DNA of 5,029 nucleotides from Candidatus Hydrogenedentes bacterium CG07_land_8_20_14_0_80_42_17. Lineage in GTDB: Bacteria > UBA8481. Position 1 is the stretch's first letter; every line of letters starts with the position of its first letter. Shown in pieces: positions 1-5,029 of this stretch. The position numbers were made by a program, and so were the translations under genes. The notes under the pieces are model-generated. The model was given only the letters and a program-made list of their open reading frames with translations, did no database searches and was not told where the DNA came from. Location: the NCBI GenBank assembly GCA_002780065.1, contig PEWQ01000178.1, forward strand, positions 1-5,029, given 5' to 3'.

Positions 1-20
1 CCTTCGGTGCTCGCAATGAC
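1..20 (-). repeat. Partial dispersed intergenic repeat at the window edge
   Basis: Read on the minus strand, the first 20 bases are GTCATTGCGAGCACCGAAGG. The GTCATTGCGAGC start followed by an ACCGAAGG-type half-hairpin matches a repeat I recall between genes in many unrelated bacterial genomes (commonly GTCATTGCGAGCGAAGCGAAGCAATCT). Only one end is present; the rest would lie beyond position 1. It lies 60 bases past the stop codon, in the usual intergenic setting. Confidence 0.5.
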
Positions 21-61
21 AAAATACTGCTTTTTGGACAGCCTTGGCTACCGTTGGAATG

Positions 62-82
62 AAAATACAATCTAAATAGATT
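62..82 (-). terminator. Weak AT-rich hairpin at the stop codon, possible terminator
   Basis: A perfect 6-bp inverted repeat (69-74 with 77-82, two-base loop) overlaps the TAA stop. In the minus-strand transcript it is followed by GUAUUUU. The position and U-rich tail fit intrinsic termination, but the stem is all A/T except one C-G pair and the loop is too tight, so it would be a weak terminator at best. Confidence 0.2.
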
Positions 83-3000
83 ATCGTATTATCATTAATT
101 TCTTCGTGCTCATTTCTCCGCTTGGAGATTTAATTACAACTAGGTAAATACCGGAAGAAAGATCTTTTCCTGAATCATTTTGGACGTTCCAATGAATCTT
201 TCCACCTGTGTTTGATGAACTAAACCTTGTCACAAGTTTCCCTGTCACTGAGTAAACCTCGATTGTGACTGCATTGGTGAGATTTTGGAATATAACGCCG
301 GTTCCGTCTACTCCGTACACAAATGGAACTCCTGTGCGCGGATTGTTGTCGTAAGGAATGTATGGGTTTGGATAAATGATAACATCCGATAATGTTGCTG
401 ATGCTAAACCGACTAGCGGAGCCCAAACTGAAAAACTTTCAGTCTGCACTGTAAGCTTGATTCTGCCGTCGTCTAGCATTTCATACTCGCTGGAATATTT
501 GACCCAAGCTTGAGTCGCAGTGCTAAACCTGTACCACGACAGATTGGAAATTGAATCAGTAGTAAGCTCGGAAAGAATTTGAGTTAAAGTGACTGGATTG
601 TCGAGTGAAGCTTGAGGCTCCACTCTGAAATATTTTGCGCCATTCGGGAGCGTGAGTCCGCTTCCGTCGGAAGTTCCAGCTGGAGCCGGCGCATCTGACG
701 GAGCGGAATCGTAACGCACTATGTGAATAATTACTGAATCTCTGCTCGTGATTGTATTTGAATCTGCAATCAAAAATGGAATTGTATCAAACCAAATTGT
801 GTCTGGAGTTACTTTCCAAAGCACATAATCGAGTGATCGACTTTCGCTTGACCAATTCTCTTTAATGAGCGCGCCGGTCTCCTGAATTGTTATGTGGAAT
901 GTCATGGGTGATGGGTCGCTTTCTCCGCTCGGAAGAACTCCAGTGACTTTAATTTCGTATGAACCTGTGTCCGGCAAGTCCCACACTATATAGAAAGGAG
1001 ATGAACCGACCGCAGGGTTGACGGAACCACTGGGCGCATAAAGTGCGATAGGAAGCCAGCTAGTGTCGTTTTCGGGACGATACTCAAAATAGACGGAAGT
1101 TACGCTCGTCTCGCCGTAAGGCTCCGCAATAATCGTCAGCGCGTTGCCTGCAATTGGAATGCTCGTCTCTCCGAGAGGCAGTTCTGGAAGCGACGAGACT
1201 GTTGTATAGGACGGAGATACATCGCTCACGTGAAAAGTTATTGAACTTGATTCGGTGTTCATCCATTCATCGGTTACATAGACCGGCAGATTGTAAGTAT
1301 CTTCGATTACGCTGGTGTCGACAGTTATTGTTGTTTGCCACTTCGTTGTATCCGATGTCGTGTCCATAACCACAACGGAATAACTTGCGCCTAATCTCGA
1401 TAGATCGACAATTACGGTATCGATGCTCGATGAATCGGTTGCAATGACGGTCAATCGAATTGTATCGCTTCCGATATTTGTGACGTTAGAAGGTGATGCA
1501 GATGTTGACAAAATTTTCGGAACTGCACTCTCACCGCTGTAATACACGACGACCATACTTGTTTCAGAAGTTGAGGAATTATTTAGAATATCGTAAACAG
1601 ATACTCTCCAGTAATACGTGTCTGGCTCGAACGCAATTGAGGTCTCTGTAGCAGTTTGATAACTGTCGAGAACTATTGCTCCGCTTATTGACGGAGAAAG
1701 TGAAATTTGAATTCGATAACTGTCGACGCTAGTCAAAGAGTCTGAAGAAGCGCTCCAACGAAATGCGACAGGCGACGCAGTTTCGGAGCCTGATGAAGGG
1801 GAGAGAAGAATCGGCTTTGTCGGCGGAGCTGTGTCGATTGTGAAGACAAAACTCTCCGAGCTGTATCTGAAATTGAGAATCGGATCAGTTGCGATGACAT
1901 ACCACGTGAATGAATCGTTTGCCGGAATTGTTCTGACTGATGAAGTGCTGTTTGTTAAATTTGAATCGACAATATTGCCGGAGGAATTCATAACCACGAG
2001 CAGATACGAAACCGGCAATGTGGAATCGAGAGCATCCTGCCATGCAAAAGCAATCGAAGTCCCTGTGGTTTCGTATTCATCTGTCGGAGCTGTCAGCGAA
2101 AATGCCAGCGGTGGAGTTGTGTCGGGAGGTAGAACAATCTCGAATGTTTCTGTTGTAGAAGTGTCTGAGTTAGTTGAAGAGTCATTTGCAATTACTCGCC
2201 AAAACCAAATTCCTGTATCGATGATGACCGTATCGAAAGTGGTTGAGGGGGAAATTGAGGAGTCGGTGTGAAGCAAAGTAAAAGTTGAATCTGAGGCAAC
2301 TTGAATTCGATAACCTGCGACTCCGGAGATTGAATCGCTCGAACTCGACCAGTAAAGCCCTGCTGGAGACCATCTCGTGTCTCCAGAAATAGGTGCGAGA
2401 AGATTTGGCGCAGTCGGCGGAGCTGTGTCTATTCGCAAAAAGAATGCCGCTCCTGTTTCATAATTTCCGACGCTGTCATACGCAATGACTCGCCACCAGT
2501 AAGTATCGTTTGCGGGGAGTAAAAATGTAGTTTCAGTTTGAGCGCCTGCTGATGAATCAAAGATGTAGGAAGCAAAAATAGAAGAGTTTGAAATTTGAAT
2601 TTGATAACTTCCGATTCCTGTATGAGTATCACTCGAAGAACTCCATTTGAATTTTATTGTTGTAAGATTTGTGTCGAGAGCATTGCTCGGAGATGTATTG
2701 ACCGGAATTGAAGGCGGCTCAGTGTCGAGAATGAAAGAGCGCGAATCAGAGTAAGAAATATTTCCCGCAGTGTCCATCGAGAGAATGCGCCACCAGTAAC
2801 GCGCACTCCCGGAAAGCGAGCTTCCTGCACTGATGAATGTATCGGATGGAGAAATATCGGCAGTTGTATCGACAGAACTGAACGTTGAATCAGCGCCGAT
2901 CTGAATTATGTATTTCATCAATCCGCTCAGCGTGTCTGTTGAAGCAGTCCACGTGAAGAGAATTGGAACTTGAGATGTTTCGTAATTGTTTTCGGGAGCA

Positions 3001-4955
3001 ATCAGCGATGAAATAGTTGGAGGTGTCGAATCGATTATCAGCGACCGCGTTTCTGCAAGAATCGTATCGTAATTGCCGACAGAATCGAATGGCAGGACTC
3101 GCCACCAGAATATAGATTCAGAGAGTGAGGAAGATAAAGTTAACGAAGTTGACGCTGACGTTTCCGATTTAATTATGGAATTGAAGAATGAATCGCTCGA
3201 TACTTGAATTAAGTAATTCGAAAGGCCTGAACCTGAATCAGCGGATGAACTCCACGAAAAAGTTGGAACCGGTGTTTCAACAGAATTATTCGAAGGCGAA
3301 GACAATGCGACTTTTGTCGGCGCTGTAGTGTCCATTCTGAAAGTGATTTTAGTTGTGTCGGTAATGCCTGAGCGATCCCACGCAACTATTTGAGCGAATG
3401 TGTCGCCTTTGTTTACGCTCGAAGAGGTTATAAAAAATACAGCGGTGCATGGCGAAGGCGCGAGAATTGTTTGCGCATTAGAGTCGAAGATTGGCGTGAC
3501 ATAAATTGAGTCGAATCGCCTCGATGTGGCGTAAACCAGCGCAGAAACTATTTGAGCTCTTCCAATCCAGACAGTGTCGCCTGTGACTCCAGTGTCAAAA
3601 GCAGATGAAATTTTTGCGCGAGCCGGTGTATCGCTTGTGACCAAGACGTTTGTGATTATCGGCGTATCTTCCGGAACAAAGATCAGGGAACGAGAATCTG
3701 AAAACGGGCTATAGATATCGAGAAGGTCTGCAGTTCTAACTCTCCAGTAAATTGTATCGGTGCTCAAGGAAAATGTTGTATCGTAGAATTGGCTGGAGTC
3801 GGTGATTATCACTGTGTCAGAAGATGAAAAGATTGGTGAAGTCGAGACTTGAAGTTCTGCATACGATTGAGGCGTGCTGTCTTGATCATTGTGAAACCAC
3901 TGAAAGCGAATTGAGCGAACAGATGTTTCATGAGCGTTAGGCGGAGCTAAAAGAATCGGAGTATCAGGAACATGCAGTTTAACTTCAATCCAAGAGTCGC
4001 CATTCGACCATTCGGAATAAAACTCTTCATAGTTTGAAGTGCGCACTCGCCAATAAATTATCGAGTCGGATGGCCATGTCAGATTGGTCGAGAATGTTGT
4101 AGAGGTATCTGTGGCGCCGTAGCCGTCGTAAGTGTCGTTGATTGTCGAGAATGTGGAGTCAGTAGAAATTTGAATTTGAAAAGAACCTTGCGGCGAGCCG
4201 TCGGTGTCGTTATGAATCCACGAAAAATCGATTATTGGAGTGTGGAATGAATCACCGTCAGACGGAGATAACGGAGTTGGTGAATTTGGATAAGTTGGTT
4301 TGTTTAAAACTATCGAGAAGTCGTCCATTCTTAAAGTCATAGAAGTTGTTTCCGATTTTGCAAAGACTCCAATCCATGCATCTGCTCCGTCAAAAAGAAT
4401 AAGCTTATTTGTATCAGTCACAATTACGCTGTCATACGAAGTTGCGTTTCTGATATCTACCCAGCCGGTCAAATCATACCATTGAGCCTGATCCCATTCA
4501 CTCGAGACTGAATTGACAAGTACATCAGGGTCTGCGTCATAGTAGTCATCTACGTCCCAAATTCTCGGCCATTCATCAGTTGCCATGATGCGAATATATC
4601 TCGGATTTGCGGATGCGTTTGCAATTCGATACCAGACAGAGATAGATTCGATCAGAGTTTTTCCGGGGATTTGAATTACGCCGGGATCGGATACATAAAT
4701 AAGATATGCGTGACCGAAATCTGTCTTTGCGTTTACAGTAGAGAAGATGTGATAAGTTCCGGTATGAGGAGCAGTAGTAACTTGTTTCCAAGCAGTTTTG
4801 AAATACCATTCGGGCGGCGGAAAAGCTGTAGAGTCTTCAAAACCCTGATAAAGGTCTGTATCCAAGTTTATTTGAGCATAAGCATTGTTATGAAAAATTA
4901 AAATCGAAGCAGAGACAGCTATGATTGTAAAAATTCTAATGATCAAATTATTCAT
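81..4955 (-). CDS. Giant secreted multi-domain Ig/FN3-repeat surface protein with T9SS/FlgD-like C-terminal domain
   Basis: This intact 1624-residue reading frame starts at ATG (4953-4955) and ends at TAA (81-83). The start is chosen because a typical signal peptide follows at once; the next Met is residue 124. Domains in order: signal peptide 1-27; jelly-roll-like module about 29-216; Ig/FN3-like units about 222-1139, marked by repeated (Y/W/F)WRV strands and by D-T-x-P-P linkers; two more Ig-like domains about 1145-1244 and 1249-1358; a pre-terminal beta-sandwich about 1359-1517; and a C-terminal sorting-type domain about 1523-1624. The mature protein is rich in Ser, Thr and Asp, poor in Lys, and has one Cys (C503). 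No catalytic motif or transmembrane helix is visible after the signal. Proteins of this build are exported and displayed at the cell surface, so adhesion or a structural role is the best inference. The exact function is unknown. There is no frameshift or truncation. Confidence 0.93.
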   Translation of the reverse strand: MNNLIIRIFTIIAVSASILIFHNNAYAQINLDTDLYQGFEDSTAFPPPEWYFKTAWKQVTTAPHTGTYHIFSTVNAKTDFGHAYLIYVSDPGVIQIPGKTLIESISVWYRIANASANPRYIRIMATDEWPRIWDVDDYYDADPDVLVNSVSSEWDQAQWYDLTGWVDIRNATSYDSVIVTDTNKLILFDGADAWIGVFAKSETTSMTLRMDDFSIVLNKPTYPNSPTPLSPSDGDSFHTPIIDFSWIHNDTDGSPQGSFQIQISTDSTFSTINDTYDGYGATDTSTTFSTNLTWPSDSIIYWRVRTSNYEEFYSEWSNGDSWIEVKLHVPDTPILLAPPNAHETSVRSIRFQWFHNDQDSTPQSYAELQVSTSPIFSSSDTVIITDSSQFYDTTFSLSTDTIYWRVRTADLLDIYSPFSDSRSLIFVPEDTPIITNVLVTSDTPARAKISSAFDTGVTGDTVWIGRAQIVSALVYATSRRFDSIYVTPIFDSNAQTILAPSPCTAVFFITSSSVNKGDTFAQIVAWDRSGITDTTKITFRMDTTAPTKVALSSPSNNSVETPVPTFSWSSSADSGSGLSNYLIQVSSDSFFNSIIKSETSASTSLTLSSSLSESIFWWRVLPFDSVGNYDTILAETRSLIIDSTPPTISSLIAPENNYETSQVPILFTWTASTDTLSGLMKYIIQIGADSTFSSVDTTADISPSDTFISAGSSLSGSARYWWRILSMDTAGNISYSDSRSFILDTEPPSIPVNTSPSNALDTNLTTIKFKWSSSSDTHTGIGSYQIQISNSSIFASYIFDSSAGAQTETTFLLPANDTYWWRVIAYDSVGNYETGAAFFLRIDTAPPTAPNLLAPISGDTRWSPAGLYWSSSSDSISGVAGYRIQVASDSTFTLLHTDSSISPSTTFDTVIIDTGIWFWRVIANDSSTNSDTSTTETFEIVLPPDTTPPLAFSLTAPTDEYETTGTSIAFAWQDALDSTLPVSYLLVVMNSSGNIVDSNLTNSTSSVRTIPANDSFTWYVIATDPILNFRYSSESFVFTIDTAPPTKPILLSPSSGSETASPVAFRWSASSDSLTSVDSYRIQISLSPSISGAIVLDSYQTATETSIAFEPDTYYWRVSVYDILNNSSTSETSMVVVYYSGESAVPKILSTSASPSNVTNIGSDTIRLTVIATDSSSIDTVIVDLSRLGASYSVVVMDTTSDTTKWQTTITVDTSVIEDTYNLPVYVTDEWMNTESSSITFHVSDVSPSYTTVSSLPELPLGETSIPIAGNALTIIAEPYGETSVTSVYFEYRPENDTSWLPIALYAPSGSVNPAVGSSPFYIVWDLPDTGSYEIKVTGVLPSGESDPSPMTFHITIQETGALIKENWSSESRSLDYVLWKVTPDTIWFDTIPFLIADSNTITSRDSVIIHIVRYDSAPSDAPAPAGTSDGSGLTLPNGAKYFRVEPQASLDNPVTLTQILSELTTDSISNLSWYRFSTATQAWVKYSSEYEMLDDGRIKLTVQTESFSVWAPLVGLASATLSDVIIYPNPYIPYDNNPRTGVPFVYGVDGTGVIFQNLTNAVTIEVYSVTGKLVTRFSSSNTGGKIHWNVQNDSGKDLSSGIYLVVIKSPSGEMSTKKLMIIR
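84..389 (-). other. C-terminal T9SS type-A / FlgD-Ig-like domain (residues ~1523-1624)
   Basis: The domain starts with VIIYPNPYIP (1525-1534), has VTIEVYSVTGKLV (1563-1575), then HWNVQNDSGKDLSSGIYLVV (1588-1607), and ends KKLMIIR (1618-1624). The Y-P-N-P start, I-x-V-Y-x-x-x-G-K-x-V strand, S-G-I-Y strand and basic-hydrophobic end match T9SS type-A sorting domains. The W-x-x-x-N-D-x-G-K-x-x-x-S-G-I-Y stretch also matches the FlgD Ig-like fold. In T9SS organisms this domain is recognised for translocation across the outer membrane and then removed or attached to lipid. Whether this host has a T9SS is not shown in the window. Confidence 0.75.
405..881 (-). other. Pre-terminal beta-sandwich region (residues ~1359-1517)
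   Basis: The segment contains an Ala/Pro/Gly/Ser-rich loop (1418-1433), then LPNGAKYFRVEP (1436-1447), and ends with WYRFSTATQAWVKYSS (1474-1489) and TESFSVWAPLVG (1505-1516). The closing series W-x-R-F...W-V-K-Y...D-x-x-I-x-x-x-V...F-S-x-W-A-P-L-V-G is a pattern I associate with the beta-domain placed just before C-terminal sorting domains in secreted proteins of candidate phyla. Its role is probably structural. Family name uncertain. Confidence 0.5.
882..1211 (-). other. Second Ig-like domain (residues ~1249-1358)
   Basis: Visible strands include VYFEYRPENDTSWLPI (1288-1303) and FYIVWDLPDTGSYEIKVTG (1321-1339). The pattern V-x-F-x-Y-R...W-x-x-I...Y-x-V-x-W-D...G-x-Y-x-I-x-V is common in Ig-like domains of large secreted proteins from uncultured bacteria. 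It follows the preceding domain directly and leads into the pre-terminal sandwich. Confidence 0.55.
1224..1523 (-). other. Ig-like domain after the repeat array (residues ~1145-1244)
   Basis: The segment begins VPKILSTSASPSNVTN (1145-1160) and ends SSSITFHVSD (1236-1245). It includes an IRLTVIATDSSSIDTVIVD run (1166-1184) and YNLPVYVTDEW (1221-1231). This alternating pattern resembles bacterial Ig-like domains in which an A-T-D strand is followed by a Y-x-L-P-V-x-V-x-D strand. It differs from the W-R-V units and has no D-T-x-P-P linker. The boundary is approximate. Confidence 0.55.
1539..4292 (-). repeat. Array of about nine ~100-residue Ig/FN3-like units (residues ~222-1139)
   Basis: The array is marked by a conserved late beta-strand: YWRVR 301-305, YWRVR 403-407, WWRV 617-620, WWRI 721-724, WWRV 820-823, FWRV 918-921, TWYV 1017-1020 and YWRV 1115-1118. 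Spacing between the Arg positions is 102, then 214 (one degenerate unit lies between), then 104, 99, 98, 99 and 98 residues. Units from the third on begin with a linker of the form D-T/S-x-P-P-T (MDTTAPT 541, IDSTPPT 641, LDTEPPS 743, IDTAPPT 842, PDTTPPL 944, IDTAPPT 1040). Most then have a P-x-x-x-x-x-E-T turn, an F-x-W strand, and an IQIS-x-D-S-x-F strand. Approximate nucleotide spans are 3972-4292, 3672-3968, 3333-3671 (degenerate), 3033-3332, 2727-3032, 2430-2726, 2127-2429, 1836-2126 and 1539-1835. Tandem beta-sandwiches of this kind usually form an extended stalk. Confidence 0.85.
3333..3671 (-). other. Degenerate or distinct beta-sandwich unit inside the array (residues ~429-541)
   Basis: This segment fills the 214-residue gap between the second and third W-R-V strands. 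It lacks the F-x-W and IQIS strands and the WRV motif of its neighbours, but ends with IVAWDRSG (523-530), which aligns in register with VIAYDSVGN of a typical unit. It contains the protein's only Cys (C503) and an unusual R479-R480 pair. It may be a diverged copy or a different Ig-like family inserted between two sub-arrays. Confidence 0.5.
4308..4871 (-). other. N-terminal jelly-roll-like module (residues ~29-216)
   Basis: The module opens with GFEDSTAFPPPEWYF (38-52) and closes with RMDDFSI (209-215). An opening F-E...F-P-P-x-W and a closing D-D-F/I strand are the hallmarks of choice-of-anchor-J, MAM or carbohydrate-binding jelly-roll domains common at the N terminus of T9SS cargo. It is rich in aromatic residues (W50, W57, W109, W129, W133, W154, W159, W165, W194), which would suit a glycan- or ligand-binding face. 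An acidic cluster at 134-144 may bind calcium. Family assignment is by pattern recognition only; binding is an inference. Confidence 0.6.
4875..4955 (-). other. Sec signal peptide (residues 1-27)
   Basis: The N terminus has a short polar start with one Arg (R7), a hydrophobic core over about residues 8-21 (IFTIIAVSASILIF), and a small-residue cleavage motif AYA before Q28. This is a classical signal peptidase I pattern with likely cleavage between A27 and Q28. There is no Cys at the +1 position, so it is not a lipoprotein. It directs Sec export to the periplasm, from which the C-terminal domain could hand the protein to an outer-membrane system. Confidence 0.9.
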
Positions 4956-4982
4956 CTTTACTACATTGAAGAGGAAAATCTT

Positions 4983-4990
4983 ATTTTATA
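4983..4990 (-). promoter_or_regulatory. Possible -10 box of the large gene (TATAAAAT)
   Basis: On the minus strand, TATAAAAT lies about 28 bases upstream of the start codon, which would leave a short leader of about 20 bases. It is the best -10-like hexamer in the leader, but no convincing -35 (TTGACA) or Bacteroidota-type TTTG element lies at the right distance. The leader is very AT-rich, so chance matches are expected. Confidence 0.3.
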
Positions 4991-5029
4991 CAAGAAAAAA
5001 TTTATTTTAATTAGAGGGACACAACACTT

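Noticed and set aside
36-52. GC-rich inverted repeat (AGCC TT GGCT with outer GG/CC) as a terminator
   Set aside because: The stem is short with an uneven internal mismatch, and it is not followed by a T-run on either strand (AAAAAG on the minus, GTTGG on the plus).
1831-2271. Plus-strand 146-codon open frame beginning MSIVKTKLSELYL
   Set aside because: It lies wholly antisense to the repeat array, has no ribosome binding site or recognisable domain, and its Ser/Val/Glu-rich composition mirrors the Asp/Ser/Thr codons of the real gene.
1539-4292. CRISPR or short tandem DNA repeats
   Set aside because: The periodicity is about 300 bp, mostly at protein level, with diverged DNA; there are no short identical repeats with regular spacers.
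4300-4901. Shorter plus-strand open frames near the 5' end of the large gene
   Set aside because: They are short, antisense, with no domain or signal features; the minus-strand frame here encodes clear signal peptide and jelly-roll patterns.
4961-4966. ATG-TAG start-stop minimal upstream ORF in the leader
   Set aside because: It is only six bases with no ribosome binding site, and chance occurrence in an AT-rich leader is likely.
5011-5029. 3' end of an upstream gene (minus-strand frame ending CTC TAA)
   Set aside because: Only about 19 bases are available, two frames reach a stop there, and nothing supports coding.

Overview
The window is almost filled by one intact minus-strand gene (81-4955, 1624 codons). 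It encodes a very large, secreted, all-beta surface protein. In order it has a signal peptide, an N-terminal jelly-roll-like module, about nine Ig/fibronectin-III-like units of roughly 100 residues, two further Ig-like domains, a pre-terminal beta-sandwich, and a C-terminal domain combining features of type IX secretion (T9SS) sorting domains with the FlgD Ig-like fold. I see no catalytic motif. The protein looks like an adhesin, stalk or surface-layer component, and its ligand cannot be read from the sequence.

Layout, read along the plus strand. Positions 1-80 are a short intergenic region downstream of the gene. It begins with part of what looks like a dispersed intergenic repeat (minus strand GTCATTGCGAGCACCGAAGG) and has a small AT-rich hairpin at the stop codon. 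Positions 81-4955 are the gene, with its C terminus at the low-coordinate end. Positions 4956-5029 are an AT-rich leader with a possible -10 box and no recognisable Shine-Dalgarno sequence. No second gene, RNA gene, CRISPR array or insertion sequence is supported. Open frames on the plus strand and in the other minus frames are shadows of the large gene.

The PNP-led C-terminal domain, choice-of-anchor-J-like N terminus, Ser/Thr/Asp-rich Ig repeats and SD-less start suggest an uncultured bacterium from the Bacteroidota/FCB group or a candidate phylum with similar secreted proteins (Elusimicrobiota-, Desantisbacteria- or WOR-3-like). The taxon is an inference. The gene appears to stand alone in this window, so neighbouring genes give no clue to its partner.
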